DNA of 64,000 nucleotides from Lepidodermella squamata (lineage: Eukaryota > Gastrotricha). The notes under the pieces are model-generated. The model was not told where the DNA came from and ran no database searches. It worked only from the letters and a program-made list of their open reading frames with translations. The stretch covers positions 186,001-250,000 of the forward strand of contig JBLDXI010000042.1 in NCBI GenBank assembly GCA_047495785.1. Direction: 5' to 3'. Below, piece by piece: positions 1 to 11,547 of the stretch (position 1 is the first letter of the stretch; every line of letters starts with the position of its first letter). The translations under genes were made by a program, and so were the position numbers.

Positions 1-1235
1 TGCGCCCATTGCTCAAAGAAGGGTTGATTCGATCTTTGGCAATAGTTGTGTAGCGTGGTTGTAGCTGCGACCAAGTCGGCCTGAAATTCGACTGACATAG
101 CATTCACGACCAGAACTCTCTGCCAGCGACCCTTCCACCATCCTATAACCTGTTCGTCCCACCAACGTGCTGCTTTATGGCTGTTGTTGTAAAAACGCAA
201 ATTCGGATTCGCCTCGACCTCAGCTTCCGAATAAGGAGTTAATAACCACGGCAATTGAGGGTAAGCCCTGTCTCCAAGGACCGCAATAGGGACTTCTTCC
301 CCGGAGACAATCGAGCCAAAATCAGGGAAAAGGTCACAGCCTTGGCGTTCCGCTCGGATGAACAAGGATGACCAGGTCAGCATTCGAGCGTCATGAACAG
401 AGCCAGCCGAGCCCGCGTAGACATCCAGAAAGCAACCGTCATGTCCAGCCAAAAGCTACATATCAATTATAGCTTATTAATTTTCAAATATAATAAGCTA
501 TAATTACCCTCCTCTTCCTCTTCAGTAAAATTCGTCTATATTTTTTTTTTCATTTTAAAAAATTTCTCACTGTCAATTAGTGACTATAAAAATGCATAAA
601 AATCTATGTAAAACGGAGACAAATTTCAACCTGAACTGCGATTGAATAATTTTGCTTCCGATCGAAATAATCGGCAGGACCGTTAATTGCGACATGTGAG
701 CCGTCGATTGCGCCGATACAGCCCGGAAAATTCGTACGATTTTGAAACCCTTCGATTGCCCTGGCAAGTTCGGCTGCATTTGAGGGCAATTTAACCAGTT
801 GATGAAATAGGTGAGCTATAATCTATAGCACAATGTAGCAGTCGACATCCCGAATAATTCACCGACGGTTCGCATTTCACCATGTGTGGCAAGGAACCAC
901 AAAGCTGCTCCGACCCGGTGCCAAACAGGAAACGCCGGCCGAAAAATTGTATCCTCCCGATACAAGTCATTGTATACAACCTCAACCAGATGATTATAGG
1001 CCCCTCGATTCATTCTAATGTTAGATATCATCTCCTCATCGGTGAAATTTAAAAAAATTTCATTAGCATAAGTTCGGCTCCTTGCTCGCGTCCAAAACCG
1101 TCGACTCACGATTGATGAAAATTCAAGTACTAGCCGGCGTCTCCTATTCAAACTGAGTCTAAACATTATTTTTCTCAAAAAACGCCTCATTTTTGCAAAG
1201 AAACAGCGCCAAATTTCATAGTGTGAAAAATACAT
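1..1235 (-). mobile_element. PIF/Harbinger-type DDE transposase gene (3' end beyond window, frameshifted)
   Basis: Transposase fragment of a cut-and-paste DNA transposon. The N-terminal part (1235..816) has the helical region of this family. The next stretch (about 812..631) carries FPGCIGAIDGSHV with the first catalytic Asp, then FDRKQNYSIAVQ. A 175-bp intron (630..456; donor GTTGAA, acceptor TGTAG) follows. The last exon (455..1) has FLDVYAGSAGSVHDAR, GDRAYPQLPWLLTPY (second Asp) and the Glu in WDEQVIGWWKGR, so the whole DDE set is visible. Near position 821 the frame must shift by one base to join the first two parts, after a stop in CYRL-stop. That suggests a dead copy or an assembly indel. 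No partner Myb-like ORF and no termini are visible. Confidence 0.85.
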
Positions 1236-1372
1236 AAAAACTTTATTTTTTCAAAGGCTCAGTTGCATAATCAAAATGTGTCTTAACGGAGCCTAAATTA
1301 AGAGTGTAGCAACCGATGGCGTTAACGAACGCCTCCGTACCCCTCCGTCGTGTAAAAACGACGACGGGCTCA

Positions 1373-1932
1373 GAGGTGCGTTTTTCAACATGCCCGAACT
1401 TTAATTGTTCTCGACTGTGATCAAGTTTTCGGGCATCCACGCAACAAAATACTAACAATCAACTAATTTTCCGGTTCATGCCGGAGGTCGAGTGGGGGGC
1501 AGCTAAGACAAATCACCCTCCGACTCGACGAGATTTAAGCCTCGACAAAACGTGACATGGTTGTAATTAATTTACGACTGCGCCATGCGACCCTCGTTAA
1601 TTTATGACTACGTGTCTTGAGGTCATTTTTTAGCAAAACAACACCGAAAGGCTTGTTTTAGTTTCTTCGATTTATTTAGTGATAAATCAACGGGTAAATC
1701 GAATTTAAAAAATCGATGAATTTGGTAAAAATTTAGGGGAATTTAGTGAGTTTTAGGTGATTTCCGACGATTATTTTGAATCCAAACTTGTCGATAACTT
1801 CAATTTCCATAATTTCTAATATTTCAAATTTAAGAAGGTTTTGAAAAGCTTCACAATTTCGATTGTGTCATCTGTTGTTAACAACTGTAATTAAATTCAG
1901 GCTGACCGTGGGCATGTTGAAAAACGCACTTC
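1373..1932. repeat. Region bounded by a ~22-bp inverted repeat
   Basis: Positions 1373-1396 and 1910-1932 are inverted copies of each other (core GGCATGTTGAAAAACGCAC, about two mismatches). The enclosed 540 bp is AT-rich with no convincing ORF. It could be the end of a small DNA element, or a Harbinger subterminal sequence and the LINE 5' flank sharing a motif. No target duplication was recognised. Confidence 0.35.
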
Positions 1933-2019
1933 AGAGGGCATTTTCAAATAAGCGTGAGTGTCCAGTCTCTTATTATTCAACTTTTTCACTTTTTCATTTT
2001 GATTAAAACATCACTTTTC

Positions 2020-3710
2020 ATGAGTTGTAACGCGTGCCAAAAACGCTGTGGAAACGCCATTTCATGCATTATATGTAACAGCTTATTCCACAATACGTGC
2101 ATGGGCCTATGTAATACCGATTTCACGACAATAACCAATGCAAATCGGAAGCTGTGTAAGTCGGAGACTTCTACTTATCAGCCAAAGATCGTCATCATCT
2201 GCTCTGAGAAATGCCGTAGACTATTGAACAGTTGGATAGGTCAACACGCAGCGGCGTCTACAATTTGTTCGAATAAGACCGACAAAGAATCATCGGTTGG
2301 CGAGGCTGTAGAGCAGCCCACAGAAGGAAATCCTGTCGCTGAGGCTGAGATTCATGCGTGTTCTAAAACGTCTTCAGGTGGGACCGACGAGGAAGCAGTA
2401 GGTGGTGATGCCGTCCATCAGCACGTGGGAGACAAACCTGTCGAGTCTACTATGGATTTTGTAGTCGTAAACGAAACTGCTGAGCTGCTTCTCTGCCCCT
2501 GTGGTAATGAAGTTTTCGCATTGTGTGTTTGTGGGTGTGCTACGCCGCTTTGTCATGATCACTTTACCAACAAAAACAATTGCTCTTCCATTGATGAAAT
2601 GCCGCAATACGCGCGTGCCCCCGTAAAAATAGTTTTTTCTCGTAAATTATTTAACGCAAAAAAACGTGAAATTCCTGATATTTCTGACTCGAAAATCTCT
2701 GCCTATACTCTGAAGTCTAACAAATCTGCGTCTGGCAGTTCAAAAAATACTACTGCTACTCGAGGCCAATCTATTCCAGTAATAATAACAGGCTCTACTC
2801 AAAAGTCTTTATTCGCTCCTAAACCCAAACCTATTCGCTCCAACTCAATTCCAGTTGTAATCAATTGGGTGGTAAATTCCCCCGATGTTTTTTTGAAAAA
2901 CACTGCCAACCGATCTTTTTCTAACAATGTTGTGTAATGAGAATCGGAGCAAGCGATGAAATCTCGACAGACTATACTATAAATAAGATACCTATTCGCG
3001 TTGTACAGTCTACTAAAGACCTAGGCGTTGTTGTTGATAAGGATCTAAGCTTCACGCAACATTGTGCTACACTTATGAACCGGTGCTCAAGTCTATGCTC
3101 TGCTATTTTGAAGAGTTTCAGATGCAATCGATTAAAGATAATGGCTTTTAAAACTTATGTTTTACCGATTCTGGACTACTGTTCCACTGTGTATAGCCCC
3201 TATTTTCTCACAACGATCGACAATTTGGAAAAAATACAAGAAAGATTTCTTAAAGCTGTGTTTCCAACCTTGAGCTACGATGATGCGTGCAAACACTCTG
3301 GTACACTACGATTAGAACATCGTAGAATTTTACGTGATTTGTTGTTTTGTTTCAAAGCTTACCACAATTTTGTTGATGTCTCTTTTTCATCCTTGTTCGA
3401 AAATTCTACTAACACTAGAAAGGCGAAACACTGCATAGTTCCTTCTAAATGTCGCTCCGATCCCCGAAGATTTTGTATTGGCAACAGAATTAACAAAGTA
3501 TGGAATAAGGTACCAGAATGCATAATTAACTCTCGTTCAATTACTGTTTTCAAAAATTATATTTTACAAAACTTGTTGCCTGAAATTGTAAAAACTTGTG
3601 TGTCGACGGTGAGACGCCTGTAAATATTTGAAAACTGTATATAAAAACAAATCACTGTGTACACGCGCAACGCGAAACTGCATTTTTAACTAAATAAATA
3701 AATATTATCG
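2020..3710 (+). mobile_element. Internally deleted non-LTR retrotransposon (LINE): ORF1 plus the 3' end of the reverse transcriptase ORF
   Basis: The first ORF (ATG at 2020, stop 2937) encodes a Cys/His-rich protein with an N-terminal PHD-like finger (CNACQKRC, CIIC, HNTC) and a second cluster (CPCGNEVFALCVCGC). This matches ORF1 proteins of CR1/Jockey-like LINEs. It overlaps by TAATG the second frame (2937..3623), which begins in the RT C-terminal region (DLGVVVDKDLSF, YVLPILDYCSTVYSP, NRINKVWNKVPECI). The endonuclease and the catalytic RT core are absent, so ORF1 is joined to the tail of ORF2 by a deletion near 2915-2930. The element ends in an (AAAT)n tail at about 3695-3708. Confidence 0.8.
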
Positions 3711-3818
3711 GTTAAAAGTTAAAGTTTTCGGTTCAAAATCTTTCTTTAGAATCTTTCCCTGTTACTGCTATTTTCAATTTTCCTTCGATTTTTTTTCTAT
3801 TTTAGGAAGGAGCGTGCG

Positions 3819-4100
3819 GCTCGTTAAAGTTTGATACCCATGGATGATTGCCGTTAGTTTGAGTCCTCCTTAATTTGAAAACCAGTGAAATTTCATATTT
3901 GTATGATATAACATGAGTAGGAATCTATATTTGAGTGAAGCACGAAATATAGATCGAGTAAAACGAATGAAACGAGTGAAATCGAGGCGGAACGAGCCGG
4001 CAGGCGAGTGGAGACGAGATTTCACGAGGTGAATGAGTTTTTAAATTAAGGAGGATTCAAACTAACGGCAATCATCCATGGGTATCAAACTTTAACGAGC
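3819..4100. mobile_element. Non-autonomous inverted-repeat (MITE-like) element
   Basis: The two ends are about 58-bp near-perfect inverted repeats: 3819-3876 begins GCTCGTTAAAGTTTGATACC and 4043-4100 is its reverse complement. The roughly 165-bp centre is rich in ACGAGTGAAAC-like short repeats and holds an internal palindrome around CTATATTTGAGTG / CGAAATATAG. No ORF. Target duplications are not evident. Confidence 0.75.
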
Positions 4101-5225
4101 TATAAGTTTTGGCTATAAGTTTTCGACATTTTTTCTAGGCTTTAAAACCTGAGAAATTCGCCTAATAATTCCAGCCTACAATAATGAATGTAGCATTTTA
4201 AATTAATACCTTACATAATTTTTAAATACGAATATTTATTTTATAGTCGGAAATAGTTTTATGTTTTATACAATATTTAAGAATTATTTCAAAATTAATA
4301 AAAATTCCGGAACAATTTTAAAATGAATTTATAGTGAATTTTATAAAAAAATGAGCAGATCGAATTGAGAAATTATTACGAAATTCATTAGAACCCAAAT
4401 CATATATCGAAATGTTTTGTGCACCCTGTCAACAATTGCCAATTTAACATTGAATTTTGTTTCATGATTTTTCTTTTCTATTTTAAGGTTGCAGAGCCCC
4501 AGACTTCAATGACTGGGATTAAGTTGAAGCCCAAGATGAATCGCTTCAGAAAGGCATGCAAGTCTTGTAATGTCGCGTAATTAAAGGCTTCAGCTTTCGA
4601 ACCCACGATGGCAGGATATGGTAAGAAAAAGGAATTTCGGAGAAAATTCTGCTAATTTCTTTTCATCTTAGTATGACTCGCCCATCATGGGTGACCTATC
4701 GTTTCGTTAATTAAAACTCGGCGATCAATCATTCGAGAAAATCTGGACCACTACCTTATAGCGCCAATTCGAATGCGCCAATTCGATATGAAACAGCCGA
4801 CGAAAAGACGGAAAGCAGCTCAAAATCAGAACATGTAGCCACTCTGAACATATTTACAATAATTGCTGTGGATTCCATTTTTTCTAACTCGCTTTTAATG
4901 CTCGAAAATGTGTAATAATAAACAAGTAAAAAATGGTGCCAACTGTGTGTGTGTTTTAAGAGGAAAGAAACATGTGTCCACGCGAAAAAAATGAAATAAG
5001 GACTCAACAACTAAATTTTAATGCACATTTTTGTTTTTCAATTTAAAAATCAAAGGCATCGAATCGCGCGATGAGCCTTTTATCTTTGGAATCCTTGAAA
5101 GACGGAGATTCTTCCCTTGAAAATTTCAAAAATTTCGGAGATATGCTTCTTTTTCCACCTTTTAAATCAATGCATTCAAATTAGTGTGCAAATTTATGGT
5201 TTAACGACAACAGGCAAGTGCGTGA
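4101..5225. other. Intergenic, no gene recognised
   Basis: AT-rich sequence between the inverted-repeat element and the next weak ORF. Only chance-length open frames are present, and none has recognisable motifs, splice-consistent exons or repeats. Confidence 0.5.
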
Positions 5226-5546
5226 GTGTCCGATCTGTTACATCATTGTCTATGTGCTGCGTTTAATACTAATTCAATGTCTGCAATTTTACCTATGATA
5301 AAAAATTCGGAATTTGGCTTATTTTTCTGGAAAATGATCCCGCCTCTTCTCATTCGAACTTCAGCGTCGAAAATGGATGGATCAATCTTGATTTCAGCGG
5401 CACTAAGGCTTCTGCTACCTCGACCACGTGATGAGTTGGCGGAGCTATTCGGTCGATGTATTATGGTGGATGCAGCCAGGTGGAACGATTCTTACAAAAT
5501 CGGGGTCCAAATTCGAATGGGAGACGCCCGGACTCAAAAATTTTGA
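5226..5546 (+). pseudogene. Possible coding remnant with a fucosyltransferase-like motif, cut by a transposon end
   Basis: A 106-codon frame ends in WNDSYKIGVQIRMGD. The GlyValGlnIleArg-x-GlyAsp stretch resembles the nucleotide-sugar binding motif of FUT8/xyloglucan-type fucosyltransferases, but this rests on one short motif. Immediately after it, at 5527, the 16-bp terminal inverted repeat of the 3.6-kb element begins. Beyond the other end (9152 on) a frame contains VSVVIFSISTVSARR and IDDFGKWP, which could be the continuation. A coincidental ORF is quite possible. Confidence 0.2.
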
Positions 5547-8500
5547 TCATGCAGGCTCTGTAAATCTGAATAAAATTGTGTATTTGCCTGATTTTCGCTG
5601 TAAATTGTTGTGATGTCGATTTATTCCAGCTCAGGATCCGGCTGTAAGCTGATTTTTCGCCTCTGTAATTCGAAATAAGGCTGGATACAGCGGTTTACAA
5701 CCGTGGAAATGCTGCTTTTTGCTGATGTAATTGGCAATAAGGCGTGTTATCCTGCTTTACAGACTGCCAAAAGCTGAAATCGGGGTCTGTAAAATGCTAT
5801 GAGGCAATTTATCCGTCTTTACACACCTAGACAAGCTGAGTTTTCGGACTGTAAAATGCTATAAGCACTTAACTCGGCTTTACAGACTGCCAAAAGCTGA
5901 TACAAAGGGACTGTAAAATGCTGTTAGACGAATGACACGGCTTTACAGACCTCGGCAGGCGGATAGTTTGGACAATAAAATGCTATAAGGCACGATACTT
6001 GGCTTTACAGACCGAGGCAAACTGTAATCAGGGTCTGTAAACTTATGTAAGTCAAGTTACCCGGTTTTACAGATGTCGGTAGGCGGAGTTTGCGGACTGT
6101 AAGATGCTATAGGGCAAGGTACACGGCTTTACAGACCTGGGCAATCTGAGTTCCCGGACTATAAAATGTTATAGGGCTTTACACGGCATCACAGATCTAG
6201 ACGAAGCTGAATTTCCTGACTCTGTAAGCGAAGGAAACTTCGAAAATGACCTAATATGTGAACCACGGCGACGTGAAATTACATACTGTAAAATGCTGTA
6301 AACAGAATTTATCGTATTTTTAAACAAATTTAACCCGGTAACCGGCGATTATTCGCGAATAATCACACAATATTTTGATGTGAGGCATTGAAATTAGCTG
6401 GCGAAGTGAACAAAGCAACCTCCGTGTAATTTATTTAATTTATTCAGGGAGCAATAAATTGGTGTAAATTCTTGAAAATTCGTGTGACCAATTTTCGATA
6501 AAAGTGAGACAAATCGAGGTGGAACATTAAATCACATAAATTTTTGAAAAACATAAATTTCATCGAAGAAACGTGACATCTGTGCCGTACTTTCTCTTAA
6601 GACATGTATTTTTGTCTTCAAAATTACGGCGATCTTAAAAGCGTTAATTTCTTTAAAACTAGGAGATTTTTTAGATTTTTTTTTCATTATGTTGAGATTC
6701 TATCTATTTGTGACATTTTCGGAATTTACAGGAATTTTTACATCAAGAAAAAAGATTAATTCTTCGCTGATCGAAATTCTCAATTTCAGATGATCTTGCT
6801 ATTAGCCATTAAAATTATATCGTCATATTCAAGGATCAATTGTAAATTTATTTATTTAAAAGTTTATTTAAAATGAATTTTGAATTTTCCTAATAAAAAG
6901 GTAATCAAGTGTTCACGATTTTAATTCAGTTAAAATTTAGAAGGTCATTTTAATACCATTATCACTTAAAGCTCATCGGAATGCATTTAAGAGATACAAT
7001 TAAATTTTCAGGGACTTGGCAATAATTTTGATTCGCCAATTTTCAAAGATGAGCATTTTCCAAATAGGAAATCTGAAATTCCAGGTGATTGAAAATAAAT
7101 TTCAATTGACCTGTTTTCAGATATTATTTACCGTTTTTCAATTTTTAAATCGAACCGCTGACCCGAATAATAAATGACATAGGCAGCGGCAAGAATTTTA
7201 GCTGCGAATAGCGATAGCCAACTTTCTCTGTTAAATAGGAGCGATTCGAGTTTTTTCAATCACCACGCCGCGAATTACGCAACAGCTGCTCGCACGTCAC
7301 GTTTTGCACACGTGAATTAAAATGCATAACACACACAAGCTAAACCACATATGCATTTTGACATATAAAAGTCAGTTTATCAGCTGAATTGCCCATGCAG
7401 ATTTCTTGGCTATTTTCTAGAGCGAATATTCAAGTTATTTTTAGCGAAATTCTGGACGATGTGAACTGTTACTCTATACCTGGCGTGAGTTTAAAATTTG
7501 TCGAAATTACTGTTTATTATTTGCATGCATTTCATAGAAATCGGCGATGTCGAGGGATGAAAACGATGACGTCAAGGTGATACGCATCGTCTTTCCCGCA
7601 TACCACATCGTTACAAGATAAGTTTTAATTCTCCTATTTTAATTCTGCAATTCGATCTCGTGAATTGGCTTGACATTCCCCGGAATTGTTGACATTTTCA
7701 ACACTCCTTAATTAATTCTTCAATGTGAATAATTTTAATTTTAATTTTTAGCCAAATTTCTGGTTGTTGTTCATTTCCCCCCAATTTTTCAACACATTGC
7801 CGTTCCGTATCAATTTCGAAATAAATTTTCTGATTTTGTTGTAATCAGGGACACGTTCTTCCGAAAAGCCTCTTTTAATTTTTGCCGAATTTTTTAAGCA
7901 ATTAATTGAAAGAAATTCGAATTTTTATTTGCTATTTCAAAATCATAGATTAATCTGAAATATCTTAATTGATGAATTTTTATTGATTTTGCGACAGTTC
8001 GAGGCTGGAAAAATCACTGACTGCCCAGACGTTTTACAAAACATTGAGAATTCAAAAACTTTGAGATTCAAAATTGTTTAAAATTTCATTGTAATTATTT
8101 CCTGAAATTCTATTATTTGTGGATTTATCCATTTTAGGAGTTGGCTTGCATCTCGGGTTCGACAGCGGATCAATCTTATCGTGGCTGGTTTTGTTCACAA
8201 GTATAGCAATACATTTCATTTTGATTCCAAGTTCTGCTTAGTTTTCCCCTATTATTTCAGGCTGGATAGACAGCGCACTAATGGCTCGGTGACTCGATGC
8301 GTGTCGCAAATCACCGCTTGGTGGAAACTTCGTGATAACGAGAGACCTTGTTTTGCTGTTCGTTCAGCGGCGACTTGAATTTTCTTTTCATAAACGGCTT
8401 TTTTACGGTTGAGATCCTCATGAGTTTTGCTTATTTTCACGGAAAACTGAGTATTTTTTGGAAATGGCTTAATTTGTGATGCACGTTTTTTGGCGAGAAA

Positions 8501-9151
8501 TATATGGCTGATTTTGCTTGAAAAATATCACTTCGCGGCATTGGTTTGACATTAGTTGCCCTGCGGATCTGAGCTTTTTAGCGTCGGAAATATGACCCGA
8601 TATAATCAAAGATTTATATTATTCGTCTGAAAAATTTGCTGAAGTCGCTGATTGCCAATAATCTTTTCTCCGATTTTTTCAAAATCTCTCTTGTTGTTGT
8701 TAAAATGGTTGTGAAAATCGATTTTGCTTGTAAAAATGAAGCAATTTGTGATCTTTTATAATTTACAGCGATTTGCAGACGCTGGTCGAGGCACTGTAAA
8801 TTCCTGTACCAGCCCTGAGAGTGAAGACTTCACATTTTCGGCATTTTTTGCTCTTTAGTAGTTTACCAAGCTTTCGAATTTCAAAGGCTGTGTAAACTGC
8901 TGTAGGGCAAAAATTGCATAACTTGTGAAGTTTTCACTTTCTGGGCTTTTACAGGAATTTACAGCGCCCTGGCGAGTGTCTGTAAATCAGTGCCAAGGTG
9001 ATATTGAATTCCCAGTGTAATTGAGTGGAAGGTACCAATAAAAGTGCGTTTGTAAAAGGGTGTAAGTCAACATAAGATTTCCAGTGAAATACAGCAGAAT
9101 ACATTGACAGCAATTTACAGCGATTTACAGCGATGAATTTTTGAGTCCGGG
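5527..9151. mobile_element. Large non-autonomous DNA element with 16-bp perfect terminal inverted repeats and subterminal TTTACAG/CTGTAAA arrays
   Basis: Positions 5527-5542 (CCCGGACTCAAAAATT) and 9136-9151 are perfect inverted copies. Just inside both ends the sequence is packed with TTTACAG and CTGTAAA words: a 62-bp tandem array on the left (about 5690-6300) and clustered copies on the right (about 8760-9130). Repetitive subterminal binding sites are typical of hAT-, MuDR- or Helitron-like elements. The 2.4-kb AT-rich middle has no ORF above 65 codons with recognisable features, so it is probably non-autonomous. No flanking target duplication was found, so the exact boundaries remain open. 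Confidence 0.6.
5754..6240. repeat. 62-bp tandem repeat array, about eight units
   Basis: Units start with GGCTTTACAGAC at about 5754, 5815, 5875, 5938, 6000, 6062, 6124 and 6175. Each reads roughly GGCTTTACAGACC-N12-GGACTGTAAAATGCTATAAGG plus a spacer. TTTACAG and CTGTAAA face each other inside every unit, so each can form a hairpin. Units diverge by about 20-30 percent, so the array is old. Confidence 0.8.
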
Positions 9152-10848
9152 TACAGCTTGCAGCCCACTGTGAGACACATTTGCATAAACTGTACGTTTG
9201 GCGTGTGTGGTTTGGGGAAAGTCGTGGCACTTGAGCATGGCTATGGTAAAGCAATTCGCTTCGAAAATGTCCACCAAGGTGTCAGTTGTCATTTTCAGCA
9301 TTTCAACCGTATCGGCACGACGTTCGCTCTTGAACCCTATGATTGATGATTTTGGAAAATGGCCGTTTTCAACTTTTACTCAATATCCATGGAAAGTTTT
9401 TCTCGGGCACCTAAATGGAGGCATTAACTAATACATTTCAAACTAATATCTGCTCACATAATCGTTATAATCGTTATAATCATAAAACGGAATATTTTCA
9501 TTTGTTTTATCGACTCGTTTCGATTCTTGAAAGTGGCGTTGAAAAATAATTATGAACTTTGTATCGTGAATCGGCCATTATAAATCCGGCCGAAAACATG
9601 CACATCTCATCGGGGATCCGACTAGGTCCAGCTCTGAGAGGGTAAATCGAGCATTTTGAGCCCAAAATTTGCAAATCAACGGGAGGGACCCTTACGTTTT
9701 TCAACTTGTTCAGCTTCTACTTGAGCTGAGGTGTTTTCTTGTTTTCTAGGACCCAGCCGAAGAAACCAAAGGGTCCCGCCTGTGGTTTTTTAACCCTTCC
9801 TCTGTTTGGAATCCCGGAGCTGTGGTGTCGCGACACCCCAGCCCCCCCCTGTACTTCGCACCCTAAAATGAATTCGGTCATTCATGGACCCGAAAAATCG
9901 ACCTTGAATGCAAGTTATTTATTTGTAACATATTAAAATGTCACATTTATTTTCTAATAATATTAACATTCGTTCAATAAATTTCAACATCGGTCAAAAA
10001 TGTGCATGCGTCCAAAGAAAATCGGATCGATGGGTTACGTAATGGATATGATCAAATCGATAGCGCTTGTCGACTTTACTAATTGAACATTAAATCCTGT
10101 AACGCAATTCTATATCCATGAAAATACTTAAAAACACATGTTTCCCATGCTAAATTGCGTAGGTCTGCGTGCAAGAATTCGTTTCTTCGGGAAGCTACGT
10201 AAGAAAGGGAGTATAAGTTGTAATGCTTTTTTTACTCCCATTTGATGAGCGCTACATTTCGACACCAAAGGAGGAAGTAAAAAATTCGTCCCATTAGCTG
10301 GCTAGTTATTTATTTTTCAGTCTGAACAGCTAATATTACCTGCCAATTGGTAGAACTGAGAGCCGACCAGCTAATGCTTAGTCCAATCAAGCTTGCTGAG
10401 TTCAGTGGGATCTCGAACTAGGGGTATTTTCAGTCCTGAAATTCATGAAACTCCCAAATTCAAAGGCTTCACATGTTGTCAGTTTGGGGTTTGTACACTC
10501 TGGCCCTACAAACTAGCACGAACCTTCAACTTGGACCGGGTAATCCAACTTGGAGGGTGCTGAACCAAGTCAATTTGGGGGCGAAGAAACCGTCGAGCAA
10601 TGAAATATAAGTTGTGTCGAATGTGGTAAGTTGTAAGTTAGCTCAATTCACCGCTCTTCAGGAAGTTTGAAGATGTGCTCGCAGTGCTCACCCCGGGTGA
10701 GATGTACGTAGGTCCTGGCGAGCATAGAAAGGAGGCTTCGAGTCGATGAGGAAGTGTCTTCCCAATGTTTGATTTTCCAATGTTAACACTCGTCCTTTTA
10801 GTTTCTGTTTAGTGAACCTTGGACAGCTCTGGAATCGTACTTATGACA
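9152..10848. other. Intergenic; contains one copy of a dispersed ~145-bp repeat
   Basis: No gene recognised. Positions 9724-9868 match 15731-15880 in the same orientation (see that entry). The rest has scattered short frames only. Confidence 0.45.
9724..9868 (+). repeat. Dispersed repeat, copy 1
   Basis: Shares GAGGTGTTTTCT, CAAGAAACCAAA-like, CCCCTGTGG, TTTTTTA, CCTTCCTCTGTT and GGTGTCGCGAC blocks, in order, with 15731-15880. Poly-C runs differ in length between copies. Non-coding; probably an old SINE- or MITE-type repeat. Confidence 0.7.
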
Positions 10849-11293
10849 TACCGTATTTACTTGAATAAAGGCCGCGGCGATTATTTTCCTAATTTTTCAG
10901 AAAAGGTAAAAAACGCGGCGATTAATCGAGTGCGGTCTTTATTCGCGTGCGGCCTTTATTTTCCTCTCTTAGCCAAAAAACGATTTTTTTGAAATGTAAC
11001 TTGTCTATTTCATTATTGTCGCTCAATTTCGATTTTATCTTCTTCGTTTGGATCGGTTTCGGCGTCATTTTTCGCATTTTCTTCGGCGTCGACAAAAAAT
11101 ATTTGAAAATTGAAAAAAATAATTAAACATGTTCACCTCTCGCGATGATGCTGTGCCGCGCGTGTTAGAGCTGCGCTGATTAATCGCGTGCGGCCTTTAT
11201 TTCGATTGTTTTTTTTAAATAACACAATTTTGCGGTGATTATTCGCGTGCGGCCTTTATTCGGAATGCGGCCTTTATTCAAGTAAATACGGTA
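10849..11293. mobile_element. MITE with 27-bp perfect terminal inverted repeats and TA target site
   Basis: Both ends are TACCGTATTTACTTGAATAA plus AGGCCGC and its exact reverse complement (10849-10875 and 11267-11293). TA sits at each outer edge, as expected of a Tc1/mariner-like TA duplication. The motif GCGTGCGGCCTTTATT recurs internally at about 10947, 11187 and 11247, so the interior contains degenerate copies of the terminus. No ORF. Confidence 0.85.
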
Positions 11294-11547
11294 GCTACTG
11301 AGGACGTAGCTTCATGAGCCAGTGATCCCTTAGTTAGCTTGACTGGGGCTTCTTTGATATTAGGCCGATTCGTTGAGAAATATCTTCACAGATTAAAAAT
11401 TGTTGGAGTTATCAGGCATTTTTTTATTCTGCGGAATCATGAATTAGTAGCAATGAAGTAACTCGTTATTCTACTACACACATTCGCAAATTTATCTGGT
11501 CAACTTATAAGCAGCAGATATACAGGTTTTCAAAAAAGCAGGTAGTG
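11294..11547. other. Spacer and 3' flank of the first ankyrin-SOCS gene
   Basis: No gene seen. It contains only the AT-rich 3' flank of the minus-strand gene that ends at 11548. Confidence 0.4.

Noticed and set aside
5754-6240. Regularly spaced repeats resembling a CRISPR array
   Set aside because: Units are contiguous, diverged and hairpin-like with no unique spacers, and the genome is eukaryotic.
9739-9936. 65-codon ORF overlapping the dispersed repeat
   Set aside because: It lies in a repeated non-coding element and is not preserved in the second copy.
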